Of a stretch of 57,455 nt of DNA, positions 1-15,100 are shown piece by piece. A program made the position numbers and the translations under genes. The stretch covers positions 16,660,290 to 16,717,744 of the forward strand of contig NC_049981.1 of assembly GCF_000003815.2 (NCBI RefSeq), written 5' to 3'. The notes under the pieces were generated by a model. The model was not told the origin of the DNA. It worked only from the letters and a program-made list of their open reading frames with translations, and did no database searches. This DNA comes from Branchiostoma floridae. Its lineage: Eukaryota; Chordata; Leptocardii; Amphioxiformes; Branchiostomatidae. Position 1 is the first letter of the stretch; each line of letters opens with the position of its first letter.

Positions 1-3000
1 GAACCAGTGTACTTCACAAAAACATTCAACTCTCATATTCTTGCTGAATGGTAACTTTAGCTACAGGAATGTAGTTCTAGTCATCACAGATGTTTGCACA
101 CTTCAGATATCCAGGTGTTTAAGACATTCTTGGGTGTCTGCAATTTTTAAATATGGTTGAGAGCTGACATTGCATTAAGTAGAATATTTCAAACACACTA
201 AAACCTCAGATAAACAGGTGTGCAGCATAAAACAGTTAATGGTCCCTTAGGCCATGTTGATCTGAATAATATGGATGACATCCAAGCACACATAAATTTT
301 TGTCCACTTGCAAAAAAATAAAAGTTGCCACCATACTGTGAATCTTACAAAGCTGTAGCAAAATGAGCAAATACATGCTGTAAGTTGCGGAAAAATTATC
401 CGAAAATGGACACTTAGATGACAAAGTCAATTCCAAACTCAAACAAGATTGAAGATGAAAAAAATGAGTAATCTATTGTTCTGTATACCATACTGTGTCT
501 TTTAGTGATTCCTTCAACCTTTCTGAATACTTATAGATTTTATAATGAAGGCAGCTTTTTTTCTTTGCATGCTTGCATCACTTTTGGGGTTCCCAGAAGA
601 TGTCAACTGTATAATCAGAGAACATATTTTTTTTTAAAACACACAAAAATCATTCTGCATGTCATACTGTGTGTTTAGTCATTTTTTAAATCTCACTGAC
701 GCCTTTTTTTTCTTTTCGATCAAATAAATTTCATTTATTAGTTACTAGTACACGCATCAGTTTTGGGGCTCCCAGAGGATGTCCTCCATATAATCAAATC
801 AACATGGCCATAAAATGTGTACAATTCACAATGCGTTCATATCAATACTTTGAATGAGCTCTGAATGAAATGGTCTAGAACAAAAACTGTAACAAACATT
901 TGACCACTTTTGTGATAAAGAATATTATTACTGATAGGACCTGTATAAGGTACACAGGTGTAGAGTGAAATATATCATTAACACTGCTTAATACATGTAC
1001 AACAAGACGACAGTTACAAAGAACTAAGCTCTATGAAAAAGAGCAAAACATTAGGTTTACTGTATAATTAGGGAATAAGCATGGCATACTGACATCACAA
1101 ATTATACTGTACTATAATATATCAACTGTTCACTAAATATAAATACAGTTGTAAGAGAATCTATGGGTTACGGTGTACCACAAATAATGTGACAAAGTCA
1201 CTCTAACGTTATTTATAAACTCTCAAGGAGTTTTTGCATTGTAAGACAGAGCTCCTGCCTATAGTTGCATTGCTCAAGAAGTTGTCCTGAGACAACAATG
1301 CAAAGTCTTGATGTTAAACTCTTCTTAGTTCCAATAAAGAAATTGTGCAACAGAATAGAATGCATTGTAAAGGCCTTGTTGTGTGAGTTGGCACAAATTT
1401 GTGGTGTGGCTACAATCAAGGAGCTCCTTGATTTTTTTAATGTAAATTGTTAATCATGTTTAGAACTTTAATATTGGGTCTTTGTCAGAGAGTGAACATA
1501 TTTAAGTCTGTCTAATCACTGTTTCTCATATATGTATTTTGCACTGTTGGCCTTGAAAAATTGCATTTTCCTTTTTCAAATGCTTCCACTTTAATCCTTA
1601 TCATACCTGTTGATTGTTAGTAGTTTAATGTATTTTCTTGCATTTCTTTTTTCGGGATAAAAGAAAAAAATGACAAATGGATTGTATGGTAAACAAATCC
1701 AGCATTATTTTCAATGCTATTTTTCCCACAGATATCATATTCATATATATACACCAGCTCTACTGGTGAATCTTTTTTTTATATTGGTCAGATATTAAGG
1801 AAAACAATGTGAAGTCCTGGCTAAAGTGTTAGAACAAAATGTCAGAAATGTACCAAAATGATAGAATTAAGTGAGAAAAGGCAAATTTCTACTTGAAAAA
1901 CACATTTCATGGAGCAATAACTTAGTGCAAAAGTTTATTTCTTTATCCTTAACTAAATCAGCAAAATAATAAATCTTTTTAATTTTAAGTTAATGTTTTC
2001 TCTTGAGTAGCTTTTTCTCTACTGTCAACATTGACATACACTACCATCTCTATAATATCAAGTTTCCCCTGAAGTGCATTAAAAATCAAACAAAAGTTGC
2101 ATTGCTTTGCAGTTGCATTGGTCAAATCTTACCGAGTATTATTTCTTATCAACCTTATCATGTGAGTTAATTCTAGTCTTTTTAAGAAATATGACTTTTC
2201 CAACTGAGGATCTTATTTTCTTTCCTCACAAAAGTATACAGTGACAGCTCCAAAAGCTTCCCCTTTGTTTTCAAAGCTTAAAGTAGCTGGTTAAATACAA
2301 AACTATCTGAATTAACCCAGTTTCGTGACTTACATAATTATCTAGTATTCTAATGTAAAGATTATGTTTTCATTTAGAAAGTGAATCATTTCCACCCTGT
2401 TCACTGTGCCTGTACAATATTTTCAAATGCATTGCAGATCACTTCAATAGTTTCTTGCTTGTGTTCCACACTTTCTGTACAGATAATTGCTGTTTTCTTC
2501 AATACAAGGCTTATGATACTTGATGAAGTCTTTTTAGGTGACACCTCAGGAGCGAGGCCTTTGAGGCTGCTTTTCCACGGGAGATCAATCTCAACAGTTT
2601 AATATACCTCCAAAAAATGGTACGTTGGCAAGAAAAACAATGTGTTTTCTGTGCAAAAACATGTCACAGTTGTGGACCATGTCTTTAGTAATGAGGACAC
2701 TTGAAAAGAGAGGGAGATTTAGAGAATCTGATATATGTTTCAGACTATTTTCTTCTTAAATATTATCTTTTGAAACCATAGGCTTCTAAGCAGTTTCTGT
2801 TTTCTAAACAGGGGTGCCATCATATCTTTCAGACAAATTGAGATGGAAAATTTATATAGACACCACCACTTTGCTTGGCAACAGCCAATTCACAATATTT
2901 TTAAGGCCTTTAAAAATTAGAATCTCCATTTCAGAAAGCCTTAAAAATACCCAATTTATCCCCTGGCATTCTGACAGGGATCCTGCACCATCTGCCTGCT

Positions 3001-3140
3001 CCCTTGTCCTCTTCCTTCCCCAGAAAAACAAAATAACTGTTTAACCTTTCAACAAAAAGAACATAAAAGAAATAGCCTTGGCGACCAATCTTACAACAAC
3101 ATGTAAGTAATGATGCCTTTACAACAGAGTTGGAGGATTT
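1..3140. other. Region downstream of the ABCG1-like stop: probable long 3' UTR and flank
   Basis: AT-rich, with no coding exon that I can support on either strand. The transporter's 3' UTR must run into it (minus strand), but I could not fix the polyadenylation site. It contains an imperfect direct duplication (481-628 and 655-808) and, near 104-135, a solitary end resembling the element at 33865-34241. Confidence 0.5.
481..808. repeat. Imperfect direct duplication of about 150 bp
   Basis: Two diverged copies, about 481-628 and 655-808, share CATACTGTGT near the start, a T-rich tract, then TTTTGGGG, CTCCCAGA and GATGTC in the same order. The spacing is about 175 bp. No coding potential. Confidence 0.45.
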
Positions 3141-6100
3141 TTAACGTTGCAACTTGACTTTCCAGCGGAGGACCAGGTACGCCCCCAGACGCAGCAGGAT
3201 GAAGAAGATGGCCAGGACGATGAAGTCCACGTACAGCTTGGCGTCTTGCACGTCCATCTCCTTCAGAACGTCTTCGCTCTCGTGGAAGATGCAGAACTTC
3301 CCTTCCTCACAGTCCAGTGGGCCACGGTCAAATCCGTAGATCGACAGCAGGATCCCTATCGACAGAAAAGCCAAAGGTGTGAAACCCTTAGAAGCAAGGA
3401 CAGACTGATTTGAAAAATTCAAGAGTCTATCTCACTCCATATAATACAGTATACATGGCAGTCACCAATTGAATTCTATCAGATGTATCTTATCTGTAGG
3501 ACCACAGGAAGAATAGCTAGCAGAGATGTAAAGGTAATGTTAATTGCGGATAAAAAAAAATTTAAACAAAGTCTTAGATTCAAACCCGTAACCCACTGCA
3601 TGCAAAGTTAGCATACTGTGATGCACTATTTTCACTTTATCTATATAATTTAACCAGGATACATACAAATTGGGTCAATATCTTTCTGGTAGTCCTGGGA
3701 TTTACACGAACAATTGTTACAACTTCATAACAAAATGAATCAAAATTACAATACCATAGGTACACAATCTACATGTAAGCATAGAGAAACTACAGTGTTG
3801 TTGATAAAAGAGTATTGCTGATAAATGCAGCTGTATGTTTGAATGTCCTGCACACACAGACACTGACTCAGAGTGAAAAACAGAGGTTTCTGACCTTCGA
3901 AGCTGTATCTGACATACGAGATGTACGACATCCACTGCAGGTAGTCTGGGATGGTGTCAAAGTTCACGAAGAATCCTGAGAACAGGAGGATGGGAATGGC
4001 TGTCACTGGTCCCAGGAACGTTGCAGCCTGTGGGGCAGACATATTTTTGATAAACTTCAATCTGCAATCAAGTATAACAAATTATATAAATGTAAACATT
4101 AGCATAAGCTTGGTTTCCAGGGTCCGTCCTTCCATCCTTAGTTGGAAATTTGCATGTTGAAACGGATGAAAATTACAGCTTGTTCTTTAAAAAAAAAGGA
4201 ACTTAATGACACAAATAACCTTAAAATGACATATTCCACAATGAAAATTAACAGCATGGGCATCTAAACAATGAGTGGGACAGAAAAAAATCTAAATTGG
4301 AGACAGCCTTAGTACCAGCATAAACTTAAACTTTAAAAAAGCATCATTTCATACAAATTTATAAGACCATAAAAAATTCTTACAATGAAAATGACTGGGT
4401 TTAAACCTACATTTTTAGCAGTAGATTCAGTAAACACTAGGATCAAACCATCCACCAAAGAAAAGAACTACTAGCAACTGTGACAGCAGCAGTTACCGTG
4501 GTACAAAATTTGCTAAAATACACCTAATGCCTGTTTCAATGGTAAAAACAATGATGGCAGGGCATAATATGAAGCAACACAAATTGTTAAAGAGGAAAAC
4601 ACCCTACAGATATGTGTCTACAGGATATGCCACTACTGATGCAACAGAGGTTCCCCATTATTGAAAAGGATTGAATTCAAAGTCACAAGTTGATGATGAA
4701 ATTCCTGAATTACAAAAAGGTAATAAAGATATTAGAGTGGTATAAATGATTGACATTTTGTCATGGCCAACAATCTGGCAACAGGGCTTGAAATATGCAG
4801 TGCTTTAAATATGCACTTTCGTTTGTACATCCAAAATTTGAGTCGTGTACCCAATTTTTGACTGGCAGTGCACTTGTGCACATAATCTGCACAAATGTAC
4901 TGGTTAAAATCAACTATGACATTATTCTGTGTTCCTTGATTAAGATTTTGAAGTTAGATTACATGAAGAATTTCAGCTCTAAAGAGAGGGAACAAGGGTT
5001 GAAATTTTAAGCCTTTCCTGAAATTCTCTTTTCTTAATGTCAAACATATACACCAACATTTTTTTGGTGGACTAAATTTTTAGGTTCAGTGAACAAAAAA
5101 TGAATTTCGAGCCCATTTATGTTTGTGGGCTTGTCCTGTAGACAGCATATGGCAGTACCTGTATCGAGGGCGAGACTATGCTGATGACTAGACCGTGCGC
5201 CTGAGCAACTATACACAATTCTGCCATCATGGCATGAAACAGCAGAATTCTCCACCAGTCAACGGGCTGGCTGGTCAGCAGGTACGTCATGGCTGTGTAG
5301 GGGAGGGGGAGCACCAACTGTCGGGACAGCACAGAGGTAGAACAACACCCAGGTCAGTGGGTTTACCCTCAGGACTTGGTCTGGAGGGTGTGCCACTGTC
5401 AGTGCAGATGGAATGGAGGATTTGAAGACAAAATGCTTCACACCCCAGGCGGTGCCACAACACGTAAATTTAGGTGTTGACCAAAAAACTTATTTCAAGG
5501 GGGAATTACTAATGCTGAGCTGCAACAAACGCAAATGTATTCTTCCCTGTATGAGGTGTTACAAAATAATGTTTTTTTCTGAAGGAAAATGCTCCATCCT
5601 TAAAGAGCATCACAAAAACTTTCTTGTTAAAGTTATTCTTCATTCTATTGTACTGACAGATGTTGCAGAATTTTCTTTCTGTTTTCCCTCTAGCTGCACT
5701 GACTGCTACACACTCCATAGACCTCCTTTGGGATTTTTTCAGCCAGGCATCAAGTTGTCTTTCCTGTAGAGAAACAAAGTCTCATTTTTCGTTAGTCAGG
5801 AGATGTTAAGAAGCGATGGAGGGATACCTGAAGCGATGTAGAAGCCGCTCCGATCAACAGCCCCAGAGACTGTGCCACCAGAGAGGTTAGAGTTGACAGA
5901 GCCACAAAGAGGGTGAATCGCAGGGCCTCGAAGGGTTGCTCCGTCATCCAGTACACTATGGTACAGTACAGCACTGGCAGAACAACCTGAGCAGGGAGCA
6001 GGGGAGAAGGGGTCAGTCATGATGTTCACCATCAGTCATTGTACCAATATGTCCCCATGGTGCAAGTGGTAGTGCAACCCCGCAGCTTGGCTGTCGGGGT

Positions 6101-9100
6101 CAAATTCCGTAGAGTTAGAGACTTGAGACCGTTTAAGTATGCTAGAGCGTCAGTCTTAGCTTGGAAATTTTGCAAGGGAATGCAGTTGTCATTTCAAATG
6201 GTGACATAAAGCTGGCAGCCCCCTGTATGAGGGAGCTGCAGGTGTAAGCCTAAAGCAACAAATCTCTGCACATACAGACCCCAACGCACTTATAGAGAAA
6301 AGTAGGGATGAACGGGTGTGATTGGCTAAGCGTGTAAGCTGTAGCACTACTAGTAAAGAAAAGCGTAATACTTTTTCGTCAGTTGGACAATCTGCCGCTT
6401 TTAGTACCAATCAAACTTCTGAACATAGCAGTCAAGATCTAGGTCCAGAGGATTCTGTGATCCTGTTCAGCAGTGTTTAAGTAATGCTTAAAGCCAAGAG
6501 TTATGTTGCTTATTTGTCAGATATATAGGGCTTTGTAAGATCTAAGAGTCAACAGGAAAATTCTTGTAAAAATTAGTCTTCCAAGGAGATACACCATGGG
6601 GAAGTAAAGACAAACCAAGGAACTAAACAAGCATGTGATTATATGCAGATAGACTGTACATTGCTACTGTGTAGCAGAATATGTTGTGTTACGGTGTGGT
6701 CACATTCGTCGCAGGCCGCCATACAAAGTTGATGCCGTGCAGCCCACAATTATCTAAGACAGCCTTTAAGTTAATACAGTTGAATTTTGCAACTCCAAGT
6801 ACCTAATTTGTATGTAGATTCCAATGATAGGCTTTACAGAATTGGGCATTAAATATAATGATATTGAGCAATTGCCCAAACCAACAAGAAAGTACAAAAA
6901 GTACAACTAAGGAAAGTAGCGACATAACATTATACAAAATCTGTATTGACAATTTGAATATGCTAATAGCAACAATGAGTTTATAAATAATCAATACAAC
7001 AGTGTGTAACAGTAACATGTATGATAAGTAACATAAGAACAGCACACTGACCTGGAAGGGCACATCAGCCAGTGTTTTAGCCAGGTAGTAGGCCTTCAGT
7101 GAGTACCAGTAGTTTAAGTGTTCCCTGATGAACACTGACATCTCCATAGGAACTGGGGAGGAAAGGACAACATTGTTGTATCATGATTCTCAACAGCAAA
7201 AATTAATCTTCATTTGTAAAGACATCCCAATTAAGACAAGTCTTGTTAATGTTTGATCTGAAATAAAAAGCTGACATTTGGCAAGTAAAGGACAATATTC
7301 AAGACATGTCTATTTTCTGCCTTTTCAAACATTCAGTTTTCTTGATTAAGTTGCTCTCTAAAACAGCAACTGTTTACATTGTACCACTGTCTGTCAATGG
7401 CTAATGGTCCCATTAATGGCTTAGTGGTCACGATAATGCACTTGCCATGGCATCGCCTAGCATTTGACATGGCACAAAACTCTGATAAGTCTCGAACCTT
7501 GCATAAAAACTAAGTCACTCATCCAGTGAAAAGCTTCATTGTGTTTTTAAAAATCTTGGAATGATATTGTTCTTGACAGTCGCAAAGGTATTCACTAGGC
7601 CAACATTTACTAATAGGTAACTCCTCAGGTACTTGTTGTAACCCCTGCCCTTTGACTTACATGTGAGCACTGTTGGCATGAGGGCAGTGAACATGAGAAA
7701 CAGCATGGAGAAGAACAGGAACCCTGTGTTGTTGAACACCTTGCTGCCCTCATTGCCAATCTTCCAGTAGAGCATCCCAATCAACAGACCAACCAGTAGG
7801 TGGGAGCACAGCCTCAGTCTGGTCAGAACCTGAGAGAGAAATTCAACATTCACATGACGTCTATACCATGGAAATTACTAAGCTTTGTGGGCACATCATT
7901 TATTCATGTCTACGAGGCTTTTCATTTCACGTCATCTGCACTATGTTTGATTATAACTTATGCCTGTAACGCACACGAAGATGACATTGTTTGATCCAAT
8001 TACCTGTATAGTGTGCTGATTCTTATGTACATGTATGCTGTTGGTAGAGTGCATACCTTACTGCTGACTTTTTGTGTGACTTGAAAAATGGTGCATAGTG
8101 CAGCTATAGTCATGAGCCAAGAGATTGTAGTTACATCAAATGGATGAACTTCTAGTTTTCAAGTGGCAACATGAGCTTCATGCTGGTGTTAAAATCAAAC
8201 TAACTCATACATGACTAAGTCTTAACAACTCACTGTGTCCCTGACTATTGTAAGGAAGGTCCTCTTGAACAGCACCCAGAACTGAGTCAGACAGGAAGTG
8301 GAGAAGGTGTTTGTGTGATGTTCCACTTCACCAAAAAACTCCTGCAAAAAAATATTCAAATCAGTTAACAAGAAATAGTCTGCCCTTTTTATATGCCCAA
8401 TCTCAGTTCATAAAAGATATGACAATGCTATTAAATAGGGTAATGGGTTGCAATTAAGAGATTCATGAAATAATGGACATTTACTTCCTCAGACAAAGCT
8501 ATAATTCTGTACTAGGATACAACTCTTGCACTGCATCATTTTTGGACCATTAAAAAGTCATTACATGGACCAGATGGTCCTTATGTAGAGATAATCACTA
8601 GTACAGGATTGACTGTGTAGCATTGGCCAACTGGTCCATATATGCAGAGTTGGCCATTTGAAGAAGTTTGTACTACTTCTAACCAATGAGAATCACCCTT
8701 CCACTGACCCTGTTGCCGTCTTCATCCTCGGTGAGCGGAGTGAGCTGCCCGGACTGCTCGAGGGCTTCCCTCAGCTTCCTGGCCTCGTTCACGGTCATGG
8801 TTCCGCTCTTGATGAGCTGGCGCAGCTTGGTGGGGCTGTGCTCCTGGCGGATGGGGGAGTTACAGTGGTAGGATGTGCACTCTCCGTTCTGTACAGCCTT
8901 CACCAGCTGGGGTAGGACGTTACCGTACTCACCGCTGGCTACCTCCATAACTGTAGGGAAAAAGGGACATCTTGTTGAGCACTATAATGTAGCATGGCGA
9001 TGTTATCATTAGGGATATACCATGTAAGAAGGCAACAAAGCAAAAATCTTAAGATGACAGGGTGCTGGATCAACAACGATATAAAAAGATTTTTTCTGAA

Positions 9101-12100
9101 AAAAAAAAATTCCTCCAGCAGCAGTATACTGTGCCTAATCAACTACTGGATGCATGTGTACTTCTGTGCACATGTTCTACTTTCACGTACTTTCTCTATC
9201 CAAATCATTTTCTGATAATAACAGGAAACAAAATTTTGATGTCACAGACTCTGCAAACCTTAATGATGATGGCTTTTTTTAGACCAGCTGATATATGTAC
9301 ATTGCATTTCAAAAATTGAAAAAAGGCAACTTTTTCCAAACAAAAAGCCAAACGTTCTTTCTCATACCTAAATCATTCTTCCAATAAAAGAGGACAACTT
9401 ACTGTAGTCTGCAGGGTTGTGGAAGGTGGGACAAATCAGGTTCAGTCCCTTCAGGTAGGGGATGAGTCCATCCACCTTCCCCTGGTATATACACTGGCCC
9501 TCCCCCAGAACATACAGCTGTGGAAATAGAATGTTACAGTAACAGTTTCAATTTGGACCCATCACATCAGTTGTTACCTTTACCAACAAGGGTATGTTTT
9601 TGGCAGAGTTTGTGTCTATATATATAATGCATGTAATACATTTTGGGATTAACAGCATACATTTTGTAACTGACTGGACTACAGGAAAGTCATTGGTACT
9701 TTGTGAAACATTTCAAAGAGTTGAGCACTGAGCTTTTTTTTTTTTTTTATTGCAACAGATAAATATATAACATGATGGCGGCACACTCAAGCTCAACATG
9801 CTTATTTTCATGCCGTCATCAGAAACAAACTGAGAGTACAAAAGAACATTGAAACAAATACAGACAAGCAAAGCATATAACAAAAGTAATGTTAAGTAAC
9901 ACCATATAACAAAATCATAGAACATAAGAAAATACATTTGAATGTAGGTGGATATTCGGACAGGTACTCCGGGCCAAGCTGGTAGGATAGAGATTCACTT
10001 ATTCAAATCTTTTTGTTTCTTTTATGAATGATTGTACATGCTGAGCTTGTGGTCTATCTTTTTGTGTGAATTAACAAACAAACAAACAAACCTTGTCAAA
10101 CATTTCGAAGAGCTTAGCGCTTGGCTGGTGGATGGTGCAGATGATGGTACGCCCACCCTGAGCCAGGGACTTCATGAGGGAAACACACTGGAAACTGGAG
10201 GCACTGTCAAGGCCACTGGGAACAGGATTCGATCCTCTCATTAATCATGAGTAATTTGGATTAAACATGTCATATACCCAAGGCTAACTAGTTAATGAAT
10301 TTCAAGGTTGTTTGGGAAGCCAGCTTTTGTGACAAGGAAAAAAACATACCATGTAAAATAACACTGAACACAAGTTTGTAGCTTTCTTAATTTCAACATT
10401 TCCAAAGTTCCCTACCTGGTTGGCTCATCAAAGAACATGACCGGCGGGTTGTTGACCAGCTCCAGGGCGATGGACAAGCGTTTGGCCTGCCCGCCGGACA
10501 GATTGACCGTGCGAGTGTTGGCACAGTCTGTCAGACCCAAGGTGCCCAGGATCTCCTCCACCTGAAGGTAGGAGAGGTGTAAACAGTACAAAAAGGTGGC
10601 AAACATGTGTGGACATGTGGAAACAGGTGTGGACATGTGGAAAGAGGTGGGGACAGGTACACATTGCTGTACCATGAGTATTTAAAGGATGGATTGATGA
10701 TGCAAGCTTTCAGTCAAGCCCTGGGTTTCCTCCACCTGTAGGTTTAGCAGGTTAGTAAAGAAAAAGTGTCAACAGGTGTAACAGGTGTGGACATGTGCAA
10801 ACAGGTGCAACAGGTGTAATGAATAATATTATTATTACAAGATTATTGAAAGGTGATGGTGAGGGTATTGGTACAAGTCGGTTAGACCAAAGGTACCAAG
10901 GGTACCAACACTCAGGTGTTGTGAGTAAAAATAGGTGCCACTGGCGCAAAGAAAGTGACAAAGGTGCAGATTCATCTGTAGGTGGGTCAGGTGCAAACAG
11001 GTGCTAACAGAGGCAAACAAGAGTCAAAAGCATTGCAGGTACATGTACGTGGTGAAGGGTACAACATGTTACCTGACGTAGATGGCCGACGCTTTTGTCT
11101 ATGCTTAGACGTGTTATAGAACCGGTATTTGTGGTCACAGGTACTGACAGGAGTTTAAGATGACAATAGAGAGAGCTGCTGAATCAGACATGCAATGTGG
11201 TAGTCAGCATATAACAAATATTTTAATAAGACTAGTACTAGCATTGTTACATTCAAATAAAGTCATTTTTTTAAAGACTTCTTACCAAGAGTTTTTTCTC
11301 CCGTCTCGGTGTCTTTTCTGTCAGCTTGAGGTTGGCAGAGACCTGTGTAAGGGAGGATAATAAAAGTTATCATATCACGTATCTTGTGGACTATTACCTT
11401 GCTGACAGGTGAAATGGCCAAGTGGTTACACCTTGCAGTCGGTAGGTCGTGAGTTTGATTCCTCGCCAAGTCATAACAAAGATTTCAGAATGGTATGTGC
11501 TGCTTTCTCTGCTTACATTGTAGCACTCACCAATTTTGCTTTCAATATAAACAGGATTTGTAATGCTTAGGGCATGGAATGGAATGGAATGGAAAAACTT
11601 TTTTATTATATTTAAGGGACTATAAAAAAGATTTTCACAATGTTCAGGCAGTTTGTACATGTATGTTGAGCTGATCACTTGTCAAGGTTTGACTGTACGT
11701 ATATTAAGTCCTAAAGGTAAGTGACAATATTCAAGACAAATCAAATTATCCTAGCCAACTCTTAGACTAGTGAAACAAATATATAGGACTGCCTTAGAAG
11801 TTAGAACTGTTACAGAATTCAAATCTTAGTTCACAACCTTAAGTCTCCAAACATCCTGCTACTTGCCATTCTGATCAATCCTAATGTATTTAGTACACAG
11901 TAGATGGTAGGACCTAAGTGGTAAAATCTAATCAATCAAGCCTTTTCAGCAAATAAGTGTTGTGCCCTGAGTAAGGGAAAGGCTCTTTACACCTATATCC
12001 TTGCTTTGCTTGGGTGAAAACGAGTACCTATGCTATAGCCAGCTTCAGTCTGGGACATCCTATAGAGACTCTAGGAAGAGATGTAAAGCCACTGACTTAT

Positions 12101-15100
12101 CAACAAGAGTTAAGGGGTCCCACCAAGTGTGATTAGGTCAAAGCCTTACAGCCTTCTCTTACCCAGCTTGAACCTAATATCTATAAGACTTCAAGCATAT
12201 TATTAATTAATTAAGTATTCAACACAGGCGCATTACACCTAAGGGTTACCAGTTCTTCTGCAGTACCAAGGAAAGCAACAAGGAGCCTAAAATCTCATCA
12301 TTCTTGATACATTGTAGGTTATTATGACATTAAACCTGACAAACCAATATGCAAATATCATGGCAATTCATCCATAGCTATTAATTGTTGAGCTATACTA
12401 TTCAACCATACACATACATATTTATGTATTACATAATGATATATAATACAAATGCTACCCTTCTTGGATATGGTACCAGGAAGATACGTACCATCATGGC
12501 CTCCATGACGGTGAGGTGCGGGAGGAGATGGTTCTCTTGCATGATGTAACACGACATCTTGCGGAAGTCGCGCTCGTTCCTGGGTGTTCCGTTAACGAGT
12601 AGCGAGCCGTTGACACCCCCAGTACTGTCAAAACAGGAACAAGACGGGCTGGAGCCAGACCTGGTGGGCAGGATGTTAGTGAGGTAAGCATTAACACATG
12701 CTCAAGCATGGAATGATCTTATATCACAATGCTTTGTGGTGGCTACATTTGACATTGTTAGACAGCCTGTAGAGCATTTTCATTCAGTTTCCACATCAGT
12801 GAAGAAAGCTGAAGCTGTCAGGTACCCATTTTTACACCTGGGCACAAGGGCACAAGATTGGTACATGTATATGTACTAGTAGCATAACAGAATATGAACC
12901 AAAGACCACTGGGATCTTGGTCAGTTATCCTGCAGTAACGCCACATGAGCCCACCATTATGATAATTCAAATGAAAATGCTCTATGATAGCAACAAAAAG
13001 CTTCAGAGCAGGAATAGAAATGGACTAGCATCAAACGCTTGGCTAAATATTATTGATATTAATATATTAACATGCAACCAACAAATTGAAAAACATAGCT
13101 GCAGAATGCTTTGCACGGGACTAAGCAATGATTGTATGAGAGTGCTACTAACAATAGTATGATTTAATCATTTAGTGTCAATTAGCTGCAGCTTTATTAG
13201 TTTGTGAGCTTTAATAAAGGAGTTCTTACATATTTCAAAATCTTATTTCATCAATCCATAAATCATTCATTCATTCACTCACGCACCCAAAATAAAGACT
13301 TTCCTTCTACATGTTCATGATCCAAATTTCATCCATCCATCCATCAAACTACCCCTTACATTCACAATGCTATCCACACATATAACAGATATTGTAAACT
13401 AGCCTCTAGGGGGCCCAAACTTACGTTACTTCTTTCCGAGCACAAAGGCTATCTAACGCTCAAACATACTGAACATATATAGCTTGTTCAGAACACAAGA
13501 TATCAAAACAGGAAGTTCTGCTGCAGTACCAAGGGAAGCCGCTAGGGGGTCCAAAATCTAATCATTTCCAGCTTTTGTCACATACCACCAAAACACGAAG
13601 TATGAAACCAATCCATTCAGACGTTATTGAGTGAAATTATATCAACCTCCATAAATACATCATGGAAGTAATAAAGCATTTACGATCATGCTAAATTATG
13701 TCAGAAATGATATTGAAATGATTGACATATCTTGGCCACATGACTCGGAGACTACGTCATGGAAACAACAAAGTTAACGTGATTCCTACTTGGAGCAGCT
13801 ATATCAGATTACAATTTCCAAATTGGGCTGTACCAAATATTCCTGGGAGGAGGGGCAGATGAGAAATATTTCCCAACCAATGCATTTCTGGTTTATTTTT
13901 ACTTTTAAGGATGCTGCAACAAAATGCTGATTTAGTTTGTATCATTCTATTATCCAATGGCACCTGGTAAGCATATTAATTTTGCTTAACTCCAATACAC
14001 ACTTTTAAGTCTTTGAAGCTAAAAACCAAGCCCTGATCTGGAGTACTATGTAGAGACACTATTTATCATGAATAATCATATTAGTAATTATTGTTTCCCA
14101 CAGCATGTAGTAAAAAAAGTTGAGCCTCTGTTCTTGCAGGACATTCAAAACACACACAATCAATACTGTCCCCTTATACATTTCAACATCTATTGATTTT
14201 TATGACCCTCTTTCACAAAATCAATAAAAGGGGGTGCCACTACTCTTTACCATACAAAGTGCATCATTTGGGGAGATATTTTGTCAATGTTTACCTTTTG
14301 ACTTGCAACTTGTGGTCACATTAATTCATCGTATGACAACAAAGTCATCAATTCTAAACTGATCAAGCTTTGCTTTTTAATACAAAAACCAAAATTAAAG
14401 AAAAAACCCTCAACAAAATTTTGTTTAAAATTTTGTTCATTACATGATTGTAAATCAACTCCATAAAAATCAGGACTACATTATGTACTATAAGTAAATT
14501 GCTTGTGCTTCAGTGACAGCTCATTGCTTCGCTCTGTTCAATGAGAAGCCATTGAATATCTTCAGTTGGTAAAGGCCCATGCAGGGACACAAGTTCCTTA
14601 TCTATGCCTGCAGGCAGTGATTGATTGCGTGGATGCCAGTGTCTGGTACACCATAGTATATACATGTATGCCAGCCTGATAAACAGGAAGTCTGAATCTC
14701 TCATGGCTTTGGGTGACTCCACCATCACATGATCGCTTTGTAGCACCTACCACTGTAAGACTGAGAGGGGTCTGCAACTAGAATGATCCTCAAACCTATT
14801 AAGGTTTGCCTTGATCTTGATGTATTTTGAAGTATGCACGACCATTACTTTTGGCAGCCTCACGGTAATTACATGATGATCTCTTTCATAAAAATCCTGA
14901 CCTCATAATATTGTCTATTTCATGCAAAATCTATGTTACCATGGCATATGTCCAAAAATGTTTCAAGGTACAAGTAGGACACATGTATTTATCACATTTA
15001 AATAACAATTGCCAGAAAATGCTTTCATCTGTCCAAAAAAAGCTTAAAGTTAAACTTAATCTATCAAATATATATTTTGCAAAGATCTCAGTCTTCCAAA

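Noticed and set aside
1417-1434. 18-bp palindrome ATCAAGGAGCTCCTTGAT, similar to the CAAGGAGGTT family
   Set aside because: It has GAGCTC instead of the GAGGTT core and no flanking direct repeat, so it is treated as coincidence.
11411-11475. Possible tRNA gene
   Set aside because: Box A and B are present but no acceptor stem or anticodon arm could be paired; a SINE fragment is more likely.
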